From assembly GCA_036346225.1 (NCBI GenBank), contig JARFIW010000942.1, forward strand, positions 620,001 through 684,000: DNA of 64,000 bases. Direction: 5' to 3'. The stretch's first letter is position 1, and every line of letters starts with the position of its first letter. Source of the DNA: Platerodrilus igneus. Lineage: Eukaryota; Arthropoda; Insecta; Coleoptera; Lycidae. Below are positions 45,255 through 55,990 of the stretch, in pieces. A program made the translations under genes and the position numbers. The notes under the pieces are model-generated. The model saw only the letters and a program-made list of their open reading frames with translations, made no database searches and was not told the DNA's origin.

Positions 45255-46271
45255 CCACCCAATTGAAGAGGCAGGAGTATCGATTGATCAGTTTTACCTA
45301 ACAATTTGGAAGATCCGATTACAATTGCTTCACATTTAAAAGGATTTATTGTTAGTTGGTTTTCGTCTCCCCACGATTTTATTCTAGCAAGATCAGCATT
45401 AATATTGATAAATGTATTTGGTAAATCATTAGAATGACAGTGACAATATATTTGAATGTCGTGGGCATAACAATGGTACTTACTAAATTTGAGAACCTTA
45501 TTAATATCTTGAATATACAAAGAAAACAGAAAAGGACCAAGCACACTTCCCTGTGGAACCCCTGCCTGTAGATTCGCCCAATTAGAAAATTGATTTCCTT
45601 CATCATTGACAACACGTTGTTCACGGCCGTTAAGGTATGATTTAAACCATTCGAGAGTTTTTTTGGAAAAGTTATATAGCATTTTAAGCTTCGCAAGTAA
45701 TATTGCAGAATTAACGTTATTAAAAGCTGAACTAAAATCTAATTGCACAAGAACGGTAAGCTGTTTTTTATCCATGGCTTGCTTAGTATCATCAATTATA
45801 CAAATTAAGGCTGTAGAGGTACTATGGAATTTGCGAATTTGTGAAACTAGTCAAGTAGATGATCAAGAGCTATATATCAATTAATTTAGAGAGGGTTGGA
45901 ACGATACTAATTGGGCGAAAGTCGGAGGGAGATAAAGGACTGTTCTTCTTAGGTAACGGACGAACCAGCGCTTGTTTCCAGCATTCTGGAAAAGTACTTG
46001 TTAAGAATAAACAGTTTACAATAGACAGAAGGGCCTCCATTAGACTAGGAAGTATATATAGAATCATTGATTTAGATATTCCATCGACCCCTATTGCGCT
46101 CGATTTGATGCATGTAAAAATAATTTGGTATTGAAACGAATCGATTTCATAAAACAACTATCCCTTCAATTAGTAAAACCAGAAATGGAACGTCGTTTCA
46201 TGAATCCCTAAACAGCACCAGAAATTCATTTTATTAGTAGACGAACTTTAAAAATTAATACACTCGTACCT

Positions 46272-47005
46272 TGTTACGTGCCAATCAAATTGGCCCGTAA
46301 ACATTGTTTTAGGTTAATTTTGATGTGCGGAAGTTTCGCGCCACAAATTTAAAAGACGCGGTGCGCGTATTTCCGTCACGTCAATAGTGGGTTGGACGAA
46401 TAACTTCGCGCCGATGTGTAAAAGACAAAAGTGGGGATGAAGTTTCGGTTAGACGCTTTAACGTGGCTTTTTGGCCAGAACCTTCGAGTGGAGTGGACGT
46501 TTGAGGTATCGTATCGTGCCTTTAGTTTTATCTATGTAGATTCCTTTGCCTAATTGTCTTTGTTTGTCGCCCCTTATACCTGGTTTTCCTTGTCCATTCC
46601 CTACATAGGTGATGAATTTGTAGCCGTAGCTAGAACCGCATTCCACGCCGGAGTGGAGCCCTGAGATCGAGTCCAAGCTATTTGGATGTACGTCAGACGT
46701 ACCCCCGTTAATTGCCGTTTCTTGTAAGAGGGCCAGTAGCAGCCCTTAGGGACGTGCTGCCACCATCTTTATCTATCCTGAAGGACGATTGGCGTACTTC
46801 GTGGAAATCTGGACCTATCATGTAAGTAATGGCTGTATAATCTATTGTCTTAAATTTATATATTTTTCCGATAATTGCGTCTTAAATTTGTGCATTGGTG
46901 ACGTCATTGATATATGGGCATGCCAAATCTGTAAAAAGGTTAGCGCTACCATCCGCCAGCGGCGTCGCTCGCTTTTTTATTTCGCGCTTGCGCGATGTAT
47001 TTATC
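46272..47005 (+). mobile_element. Solo LTR, TGTTACGTGCC family, copy 3
   Basis: Begins TGTTACGTGCCAATC next to the truncated 5' end of the LINE. Shares TTCGCGCCACAAATTT, GTATTTCCGTCACGTCA, GTATCGTATCGTGCCTTT, CTACATAGGTGATGAA, a TATCAT|GTAAGT donor (46819/46820) and GACGTCATTGATATATGGGC with copy 2. The right end is uncertain. Confidence 0.65.
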
Positions 47006-47112
47006 GACTTTTTAACTGTAGATTATCGACGTTTATAAATGTAAGAATTTACGTTTTAAACTGTAAGAATTTGGGTTTAAATCGTAAGAACCTGCATCTG
47101 ATAGATTACAGA
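47006..47112 (+). repeat. Short degenerate repeats
   Basis: TGTAAGAATTTACGTTTTAAA / TGTAAGAATTTGGGTTTAAA / CGTAAGAACC: three ~22 bp repeats between the LTR copy and the piggyBac tail. Confidence 0.6.
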
Positions 47113-47262
47113 CTGAAACAGGAAAATTGCCTAAGTATAAAACTTATTATTTGTGTCCTGTCAAAAAAGAAAGACAATCATGGCATGGTTGCATGACTTG
47201 CAAAAAACCTGTGTGTTCACAATGTTCCAGGTATATTTGCAAAGAATGTGGTAAAATTTTTC
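47113..47262 (+). mobile_element. piggyBac transposase, C-terminal cysteine-rich domain
   Basis: The frame reads LPKYKTYYLCPVKKERQSWH then CMTCKKPVCSQCSRYICKEC. This is the zinc-binding Cys-rich tail that ends piggyBac transposases (CP.KKDR..... C..C...VC pattern). It is the third piece of the element starting at 36273. No right terminal repeat was found downstream. Confidence 0.75.
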
Positions 47263-48040
47263 TGTTATGTATATCATTTTTCTATATAATATGCTTATTT
47301 TTAATTTTATAAGTTATATGATTATGTTAATTTTAATAAATCGTTTAAATATGCCGTTGTTCTTTTTATTTATTTTTGGAATGGAGGGAATAGCAAGTCG
47401 TAGATAGCCGCGGTCCATTTTCGGGTAACAGAACAAACTACTTCAGATTGATTTTTCTAATGGGAAAAGCGGTTTTGCGCTTAAAACACGTTCTTACTTC
47501 TCAAACTAATTTTTACCCTCGACGACGCCATTTCCAACTTCTCTGGGCGTGGAATGGAAGTGATAAAATTATTAAGACTATTCTTAAGAACGACTCGGCC
47601 TGGAAAATCCTACGTACCCGGAATTTATGCCAATGAAGACAGAAACTTAACAAATTAGAACAGGCCACAAACCGTGTTTATGAAACAACTTGAAAACTTG
47701 GACACTTGAGAACAATAACTTATTTATTTACAATTCCTAATGATAAAATTCTATTTTAAACAACTACTTTGACGTTTACAACATGATCTCAAAACACCTG
47801 AAGTATTTAATTTTGTTATGGAATTTACCATTGCTATATCAATAATAAGAAATAACGGATCATTTATTATTTTTCATATGGAATTAAGAATTTATTATGA
47901 ATATGAAAACTTATTTTAGAATTGCAAATAAGTAATTTTTGCGAATTTTTTCTTTCCTTTTAAAAAAAATTGTTGCGCAATCCAAACCCCAAACATGTAT
48001 TATCAATCATGATTCTGACAGTAAAACCTTTAAGTTTATT
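47263..48040. other. Spacer, nothing recognised
   Basis: AT-rich, no coding or RNA signal. The piggyBac right end should lie here but no CCCTT-type inverted end with TTAA is visible. Confidence 0.4.
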
Positions 48041-48340
48041 ATAAAAAAAGGGATTTACTTCGTTACGCCTTTTGGCTGCATAAAATTTTCATTTTAATAT
48101 TTGAAATAGGGGATTCTTTTAATCCAAAAAAGGCAGGTTTTCCCATTATTAACTAATTAGGTTACTGCGATAAAATTGCGGTTTCCAGTTCTTGCGTATT
48201 CTAGGGAAATAACCAACAATTTTTTTATATTTATTCGATTAGGCACTCATTTTCCCAAGCCCAAAAATGTATGATTATCGCGTTTAGCCAATGAGAAGCG
48301 TTTTTATGGTAGGAACAATAACAAACTCATGCAAAAAAGC
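48041..48340 (+). repeat. Dispersed repeat, copy 1 (mate at 61401)
   Basis: Shared blocks: CTTTTTGGCTGCA.AAA-like start, TTTAATATT, TTTTCCCAT, TAAATTAGGTTA-like, TAAAATTGCGGTTT, CAGTTCT.GCGTATT and TATCGC..TA.CCAAT.A.AAGCG. The conserved CCAAT box suggests an LTR promoter. Confidence 0.65.
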
Positions 48341-49390
48341 GTTTTAACAAGGACTTTGACCCTCAACTACTGTACAATATTTGTTTCGTATTAACTAAAA
48401 CCTAAACAACTGTAAAACAAGACAGCCCTATGAGCACGCTTCTGTTATCGTAATGTCGCGCGTGTGACGGTAGTTTAGTGCTTTAAAAAGAGCGGAGATT
48501 TCGTCGTTGGCCTTTGTAAACAACGGTCGAGTTCAGTGCCGTGCGCTCCCTCCTAACAATGAATCATTGAACATTAGTGCATCGCATCAACTCTCCCTGG
48601 GGGGCCACATCTTACGACGATCATCGCCACAACATGAGCAACTGGTGAGTGATTATGTAATGACAAATTTGTTTTTTTTACATGCGTACAATTGTTTGTA
48701 AAGCTCACGCTAATTAACATTTCGTAAATACAGTCTACTAAAATTAATTAGATGCACCAGCTCATGAAAATAGCCTTAATCGTGAAGCAATATCAATGTA
48801 TTGAACGCGAGTGCACGTTTCTTTCAGGAAGTGTACCCGTGAAATGCTTTACCTGTTCCGTATCTAGCCCGCAAGTATGTTTTCTAGAAGTGTTGGTTCA
48901 ATGCACTTCGTGGTGAGAATCTGGACCAAACATAGGAAACGGACCTTTGCGAACCCCCTGATCTACCAGAAGAAGTCAGCGGTGATTTTCGGCTGAAAGC
49001 AACAAGCGGAAGGTGCCTTGGCTACAGCTATTAAACAAGGTCAGTCTTTTGCACATTTTTTAATTGCTTTCTTGGCTGTCAATCTATAGTCATTTGACGG
49101 CAATAATTTGCAAGCACATTTGGTGCGTAATAAATTACACCCGGGGTTAACATAATAATTGACATCGGCTGATAACTTGATAATTTACGAAATCTTACGT
49201 AAAAACTCACTTTTTTCGCAGTTACAATATGTACTAGATTGCTTTAAACTATAAATAAATTTCTTCAGACGAAGCACATTGGTTTTATTTTATAAATTAT
49301 TATACACTTGAGGTATTCTCATTAAACTTCCTGGTGTAAATTACTATATAGAAAGGAGCACTTCATATTCAATCTTCATTGACGACAAGT
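48341..49390 (+). other. Possible retroelement leader, unassigned
   Basis: Follows the dispersed repeat. Donor-like sites GCAACTG|GTGAGT (48643) and CAAG|GTCAGT (49040) occur, but no open frame with a known motif. Confidence 0.3.
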
Positions 49391-49919
49391 TGTTACATGC
49401 CAAAATTGGCAATGTACATGGTTTAGGTTTAGTTACAATGTATAAGGAAATTCCCGCGTTTTTTTTTAATTAAAACTTGTCAATTTCTGTCATTCTGGAC
49501 AGTTGCGTTTGCTCTAAAGAATGCGCAGGTGCGGGTAGTGTCGGAAGCGCGCATTAAGCTACAAGACCTGAAGCCAAGAACATCTATCTGTGTTGTGTGT
49601 GTCTTTTCTCTTTGTAGGCATGTAGGTTCCTTTATCTTGACCTTCGTGTTTCTCATACCTGGTTGTTCCTTATCGTTCCTCTACGCGCATAGTTTGGACG
49701 GATGAAATTTGGAGTCAACATGGCGAGATGTGACCCACAAAACGTGATGGACCCTGGGATTTGGCTGCAAGGTGCGGTTTAAGTGAATAAATTGTTTTTA
49801 TTTACATTGTGCATGAAAATTTGACCATTGCATCACCTTTAAACGCGTTCGGTATTTGATACAAAATGGCGCGTAATTATACGTTATATTAAACAATTGC
49901 GCAATAGTATAGCAACGCG
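49391..49919 (+). mobile_element. LTR, TGTTACGTGCC family, copy 4, cut by the provirus
   Basis: Starts TGTTACATGCCAAAATTGGC and keeps the TGTAGGTTCC ... CTACGCGCATAG order of the family, though diverged. The errantivirus-like provirus inserted at CGCG (49916-49919), and the remainder of this copy continues after 59055. Confidence 0.6.
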
Positions 49920-49936
49920 AGTTATGTATCCCCAAT

Positions 49937-49979
<43 letters not shown>

Positions 49980-50483
49980 ATGTATTGAATCTAATATGAA
50001 TTATTAGAAATTATTAAGTAAAAGTATAAGTTCAATGCAACATTGTAACACAAGGATAACCCAGAGAGGTTATCGACAGTTCATGAGAACTGAATGCAGC
50101 TTTGCATCCGTGAGGGCAGTGATACTGCAGGTGGCAGGTCACAGGCGGTCAACATACCGCAGTTACTTAGAATTAAGTTGTTACATTGTAATAAAGTGTA
50201 CAATAAAGAGAAACGCAGACATGAGATCTGCAAGTTCTCACAGCCGTGTGAGGGGCAGGTTATTATAAAAGGCCCGGGAGCTCAATGCCCGGCAGTCAGT
50301 CTTCAAACTCCATATTTCGTTGTTTGAGCTACTCATCAGTACAATTAAATTATTTTTATTAATGTTATTATGAACCAGCTATTCCAAATTTCAATGTAAT
50401 TTCTGTTTAACTTAGTAATAAATTAAATGTGTTAAAGTCAAAGTGTTTTTAAAAAACCAGCTCCAAAGGCCCGAACTTTAACT
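49920..50483 (+). repeat. Provirus 5' LTR
   Basis: 564 bp, AGTTATGTATCC ... CCGAACTTTAACT. A long (TA)n at 49939-49977 makes it longer than the 3' LTR. Short open frames inside it recur identically in the 3' LTR and are not genes. Confidence 0.95.
50264..50300 (+). promoter_or_regulatory. LTR core promoter (TATA box and initiator)
   Basis: TATAAAA at 50264-50270 and an arthropod initiator-like TCAGT at 50296-50300, 32 bp apart, give a predicted start near 50298. AATAAA follows at 50417-50422 for 3' processing. The same set occurs in the 3' LTR. Confidence 0.75.
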
Positions 50484-50501
50484 GGCGCAGTCGGTAGGAT
50501 G
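50483..50501 (+). other. Primer-binding site, tRNA-Ser type
   Basis: TGGCGCAGTCGGTAGGATG overlaps the last LTR base. It is complementary, with one or two mismatches, to the 3' end of insect tRNA-Ser plus CCA, the primer of several errantiviruses (from family knowledge). Confidence 0.8.
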
Positions 50502-52547
50502 TCAAAAGGGCACTGAAAATCCAAAAATCGGAAGATTGGTGACCAAGAATTTTTATTCGAAATTTTGGCAGAACCCAAACCAAGTTTGAGGAAGAACAAG
50601 CATAGTCTGAATCCAGCAACAAACCAAGTTGGACAAGGAACAAGAATCGTCTAAGGCCAACAAACAAACCAAGGTGGACAAGATACAGAATCGATCGAAC
50701 CCACCAAAGAAACAGATGAAATTAATGTAAGTTCATTTCCATAATTTTATTTCAAACCAAAAACTATAATTGATATATGCTAGTATTATAACTATTGAGT
50801 ACCATTTATTATTACTGTTTATGAGTTGTATTTTTATGAATATTTTCTTGAAAATTATTACAAAGTGAATTATTTTCAAAACGAGACTGTATAACATTTT
50901 ATGAGACGAATGTTAAAAGAGATAAAAATTTTTCTTTAAAAAGCAAATGAAACTTGAAGTTTAAAAGAAATTTTCTTTTAAAATAAATAAGAATTGAATT
51001 TAAAAAGAAACCCTTACCATAATTAATAGAACGAACTCAAAATAATCCAAAAATAAACGGGCGCACATTCACTAACACCAAATAATTACCGCGATTCAAC
51101 GCACGTTTATAAACCGGCAAACTAGAAACACAGAACGCAATTTAATTTCAAAGCTAAAGCTAATCTTTAAGCAATCACAAAACAATTATTAAACCATTGA
51201 CCTCTATAATACTGAATAAATCACAGCAAGAACTCTGCATTAACTAAAGACTACGGTAACCTAAAACCACTATAATCTAAAACCTCACATAAGATAAACG
51301 AAGTCTGCGAACGCAATATCATTATTACCTAAAGAAATAGCTTTCAGGAACTTTCAGTACTAAAGTATAATTTCAATTTGCATCCATCACGGAATAATAA
51401 AGCAATGCAGTTTGCATTTAATATCTACAAGTAATTAATCCATAAAAGCTTGTACAATTGCAACAATCACGGTATAAATTCTAAACGTTTTTCAACTAAT
51501 TAATCAGCATTATAAAGTGCAGTAAAACGGTCATCATAAGAAGCTTTAATTAAAACGCTGAAAACCTACATTACGGAGAGATTCAATTACCAACAAGCAT
51601 TATAATACCAAGAGATCTAAAAATAAATAGACGTAACACTTTATACAAAGTACGGAAAGTAATTCCTATAATTTCTATTAACACCTGTAAGTGCAATTAA
51701 CTCAACGTACGTGACAAAGATTACATCCTTAAGTATTCAATTTCAACAGTAAAGTACAAAAGTAAGTAACCTCAGGTCATAACTACGCAACTCAGTAAAA
51801 CCCACGGAAGAGTATTAATTACGAGTTAACCGAACTGAACTAAAACAACGCTAAACGAGAATAAATCCATCCATTTAAGATTCCTTAAGAAGCAAAAACT
51901 CAAGACGAACTAAAAGCTGCATAAAACAATTAATCCAAGACTACGGTAAATAAATTCAACGTTATCTCACAATTACATCACCGCACTGTGTAATTAAAAA
52001 TAAGTAACAGCAACTACGATTTAAAAAATAACCAGACCAGTCTGAACTTAAAATTAATAAATCAAAACCGAAAATTAACAAATCCTAACTAAAAAAATAA
52101 CGCCGAAAAATAACGAAATAAACCTCAACCTTTACCAAATTTTATCCACCCAATCCAAACTGAAAATTAACCATTCCAAACTAAAAATAACGCCGAAAAT
52201 AGTAAAATAAACCTCAATCTTTACAGAATTCAAAATTACCCAACCTAAAGGAAAAATTAACAAACCAAAACCAAAGTTAACGTCACAAAAAGCAAAACCA
52301 ACCCCAATTTTTACAAAATTCGAAATTATTTCATCCAAAAGAAAAACTAATACATCCAAAGCATAATTAACGTTACAAATAGAAAATTAACCCCAATTTT
52401 TACAAAATTTGAAATTTCACAACCCAAACGGAAAATTAATAAATCCGAAGCAAAAGTAACAATACAAATAGCGAAATAAAGCTTAATTCAAAAAAAAAAA
52501 AAAATTTTTTTTAATTTTCCAAAAATCGAAAACAACCCTTAACCAAC
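50502..52547 (+). other. Provirus untranslated leader
   Basis: About 2 kb, A-rich with no long frame. Contains a possible splice donor ATTAATGTAAGTT near 50727 that could serve a spliced env RNA, and ends in a repeat block. Confidence 0.7.
52086..52470 (+). repeat. Leader tandem repeat, ~80-95 bp units
   Basis: Four degenerate units share TTAACG(C/T)(C/A)(G/A)CAAAAA-like starts, AAAATWAACCYCAAT.TTTAC, AAAATTYGAAATT and CA.CC.AAA.GGAAAAATTAA, just upstream of gag. Confidence 0.75.
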
Positions 52548-53735
52548 ATGAGTAACACAGACTTACGTCTCTATTTAGAGACAATTCAAACGTTTGATGG
52601 CACGCAGGCCCATCTCTCGAATTTCATTGGAGCATGTGAAATGTTCCTAAAAACTTTTTACAAACCCGGAGATGACGCAAGAAATTCATTGCTTATACGC
52701 TTAGTAATAAGTAAACTAGCCGGAAGGGCACTAACCTTAATCGCCAGTAGGGACGACTTATCGGAATGGGACCAGTTTAAACAGCTACTAATTGCATATT
52801 TTGGAGACCAACGTAATATAAAATGCCTGGTCCGAGACCTAATAAACCTTAGAATGGAACACAATCAATCCCCCTACCAATTCGGAATGAAATGCCAAGA
52901 CGTGAGAAGTTTAATTTTAACAAAATTAAAAATCGAAGAACCTGATCAAAACGTTAGACATTTAAAAACAAATATGTATGACAAAATGGCACTAGACACA
53001 TATATAAACGCTTTACCAGAACGACTATCGGATAAAATCAGATTCCAACGACCCCAAAATCTAGAAGAAGCGATGAGCCTAGTAATAGAAGAAGAAAATG
53101 TAATGTATTACCGCAACAGACTATACAACCCCAACGCGAATAAAAGTTATTCACCAACAAAAACTATACAAGCTACAAGACAAACAATCCCTCAACAAAA
53201 ATTCACACCCTTTAACCCACAAACAAATCAACCGCGAAGTAACAACCCAAGTTTTAACAATACCAATTTTAATAATCAATATAAACATTTTTCAAGACCA
53301 ACATTCAACCCAACTTTTACGAAACCAGCATTCCAACCAAGATTTAATCAAAACTTAAACCAACAAAGACCAGTATTCAACGCAAACCCCAATAGAAATA
53401 CACCAATGACTAATAATAATAACAACCCTAACAATTATTACAAACCAACACCAATGGATACCTCATCTGGTAACACCAGACAAAACACAAAAATAACACA
53501 TATCCGACCAAACTCTCATCAGAAACGTAATTTTACATCGGAAGAATTATTTCATCAAGAAATAGAAAAATTTGACACTGACCAGAATAATGACATTGAG
53601 ACACCTACGAACAATGAAACAAACCATGCAGAAACTTACGAACGTGACGAACAATACGAAACTTACGAGGAGTATGATGAAGAAAACTCGAACTCAAATT
53701 TTCAAATGGACCCGTTCATAGACAACCAAACTTAA
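52548..53735 (+). CDS. gag: Errantivirus-like gag
   Basis: 395 residues, intact. The first ~190 residues are an alpha-helical capsid-type region (TFDGTQAHLSNFIGACEMFL, then AYFGDQRNIKCLVRDL and PYQFGMKCQDVR). From about 200 the chain is basic and rich in Asn, Pro, Phe and Gln, and the end is acidic (from about 335). There is no CCHC zinc knuckle, which is normal for errantivirus gag. It forms the particle core and binds genomic RNA. The start is the first ATG after the leader, with context AACCAACATG. Pol overlaps in the -1 frame near the end. Confidence 0.88.
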   Translation: MSNTDLRLYLETIQTFDGTQAHLSNFIGACEMFLKTFYKPGDDARNSLLIRLVISKLAGRALTLIASRDDLSEWDQFKQLLIAYFGDQRNIKCLVRDLINLRMEHNQSPYQFGMKCQDVRSLILTKLKIEEPDQNVRHLKTNMYDKMALDTYINALPERLSDKIRFQRPQNLEEAMSLVIEEENVMYYRNRLYNPNANKSYSPTKTIQATRQTIPQQKFTPFNPQTNQPRSNNPSFNNTNFNNQYKHFSRPTFNPTFTKPAFQPRFNQNLNQQRPVFNANPNRNTPMTNNNNNPNNYYKPTPMDTSSGNTRQNTKITHIRPNSHQKRNFTSEELFHQEIEKFDTDQNNDIETPTNNETNHAETYERDEQYETYEEYDEENSNSNFQMDPFIDNQT

Positions 53736-53737
53736 TA

Positions 53738-55850
53738 AACTTAAATAACATAAATCACTTAGTATTACCATACATAGAAATACCCCACGCCAAATTCAAA
53801 CTATTAATTGACACCGGATCATCAAAACATTAATTAGCCCCAGAACCGTACAAAAACATTATTTAGATTATGTAGAAAGAGAACCATTCAAAATCAAAAC
53901 AGCTCATCAAACAACACTACACCAATTCGTAGCCAATATACCCTTACCAAGAACATTTAATGTTAAAATGAAACATAAATTTTGTGTATTCGAATTTAAC
54001 GACAAATATGACGGATTAATCGGAATGGACCTTCTAAGAAAATTAGGAGCCAACATTGACATTAAAAATCGCTTATTAAGGACAAAATACGGAAAAATCC
54101 CAATTAAATTTCAAAACACACAAATTGAACAAAAATACACTATAGAACCCCGAACGGAAAGAAAAATAAAAATCCCAGTAAAATCTAACAAAAATTTAGG
54201 AATAATAAATCATATGACATTTCAACAAGGAGTAGAAACCCCAACTGCCTTAGTACAAATAAAAGATAACTTTGCAACCACAACAATATTAAATTCAAAC
54301 GACTATCCCGTAGAATTATCATTGACAGACCCAATTAACGTAGAAGAACTAAATTTTAACGAAATGGAAATAGACGAGAATTTAGAAAATAATTACAACC
54401 CAATAGAACATGACGAAATGTTAAGAGAAAATTTAACTAACATCCGCTTTAACACCGATATCAATCAAGAAGAAGAAAAAGCAATTCAAAACTTATGTTT
54501 CGAATACCGCGACATATTCCATTGCGAAGGAATACCATTAACATTCACCAACACAGTAAAACATAATATCGAGTTAACAGACAATAAACCAATCTTTACA
54601 AAAGCATATAGACTACCTCATGCAAGCCAAGAAGAAGCTGACAGACAAGTAACAGACTTATTAGACCAAGACATAATCCAGCACTCCAATTCACCATGGA
54701 GCAGCCCCGTGTTAATAGTACCTAAGAAATTAGACGCAACCGGAAAGAGAAAGTACAGAATGGTAATAGACTATAGAAAGTTAAATGAAAAAACGGTAGA
54801 TGACAAATATCCACTACCAAATATTACCGAAATTTTAGACAAATTAGGCAAATGCCAATATTTTACAACATTAGACCTAGCATCAGGATACCATCAGGTA
54901 GAGATGGAAGAAAAGACATATCAAAACAGCCTTCAGCACACCTAGAGGACATTACGAGTACAAACGAATGCCATTTGGACTAAAGAACGCACCCGCTACT
55001 TTCCAGAGAGTCATGGACAATATATTACGAGGAATACACAATGAGAAATGCCTTGTATACCTTGACGACATCATAGTTTATTCCACATCACTGGTAGAAC
55101 ACATAGAAAGATTGAAAGAAGTATTCGAAAGACTTAGACAAGCACATTTTAAAGTACAATTAGACAAAAGTGAATTTTTACAAAAGAAGTATCATTTTAG
55201 GACATGTAATAACACCCCAAGGAGTAATGCCAAATCCAGACAAAACAAATGCAGTTCTAAATTATCCATTACCAAAAACAAACAAAGAAATTAAAGGATT
55301 TCTAGGACTTAGTGGTTACTACCGCAAATTCATTAAAGGTTACGCTCAGATAACCAAACCCCTGACAAACTGTTTAAAAAAGGGAAACAAAATTGAACAC
55401 ACCCAGAATTTATTAAAGCTGTAGACAAAATTAAAACATATTAACGAATCACCCTGTATTAGAATACCCAGACTTTACAAAACCATTTATACTGACGACA
55501 GACGCATCAAATGTAGCATTAGGCGCAGTATTGAGCCAAGGAAAAGTAGGTAGCGATAAACCCATCAGCTACGCATCCAGAACCCTAAATAAAACCGAAC
55601 AAAATATAGCACTATAGAAAAGAGTTATTAGCCATAATTTGGGCAACAAAATATTTTAGACCTTACTTATACGGAAGAAAATTTTACATATACACCGATC
55701 ATAGACCACTAGTATGGTTATGCAAACTGAAAGATCCAAATTCAAAATTACAAAGATGGAGAATCAGACTCGAAGAGTATGATTACGAAATTATATATAA
55801 AAAGGGAATTTATAACAACAACGCAGACGCTTTAAGCCGAATCCAACTCA
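53738..55850 (+). pseudogene. pol: Provirus pol: protease, reverse transcriptase, RNase H, frame-broken
   Basis: Domains in order: protease active site DTGSS (53810-53824) and its second half with YDGLIGMDLL (54006-54035); RT with RMVIDYRKLNEK (about 54757), FTTLDLASGYHQ (about 54862), [16 protein letters not shown] (about 54968) and catalytic YLDD (about 55058); RNase H with [15 protein letters not shown] (about 55497) and YTDHRPL (about 55692). The frame is lost at 53825-53833, about 54925, about 55185, about 55405, about 55440 and about 55615. Four of these lie in or beside A runs. Catalytic motifs themselves are intact. Confidence 0.88.
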
Positions 55851-55990
55851 ATGCATTAGAAACGGAATCCATTATAGGAAACGTAGACGATACAGAAATA
55901 AGGGAAGATCCAGACGAGATCGACACTATACATTCGACACAAAACGAAGAACCAAAAAACGCGATTAAAATTTTAAACGAAGCAATCGAT

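Larger units (their letters stand above)
43751..46265 (-). mobile_element. LINE with reverse transcriptase, split by an LTR, 5' truncated
   Basis: Minus strand. 46157-45870 carries an RT N-terminus (PLPKKNSPLSPSDFRPISIV). 45775-45259 has LVQLDFSSAFNNVNSAILL (motif A), LQAGVPQGSVLGPFLFSLYI (motif B) and a YAHDIQIY motif C in which YADD has become YAHD. 44480-43853 has the post-palm region VVKSIGVVIDATLSWKNHTL, FDYGDVVYNNLP and SLWNSIP. The LTR at 44481-45254 splits codons that rejoin cleanly when it is removed. Frame breaks at about 45860 and 44150. A Jockey-like clade is likely. It lies inside the piggyBac element. Confidence 0.85.

Noticed and set aside
48507..48701. 64-residue frame with a donor-like end as a host exon
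   Set aside because: No recognisable domain and it follows a dispersed repeat also found at 61401. More likely a retroelement leader.
50035..50327. Two overlapping 77-residue frames, repeated at 58604-58896
   Set aside because: They lie wholly inside the provirus LTRs and overlap the promoter. The duplication is the LTR pair, not a gene family.
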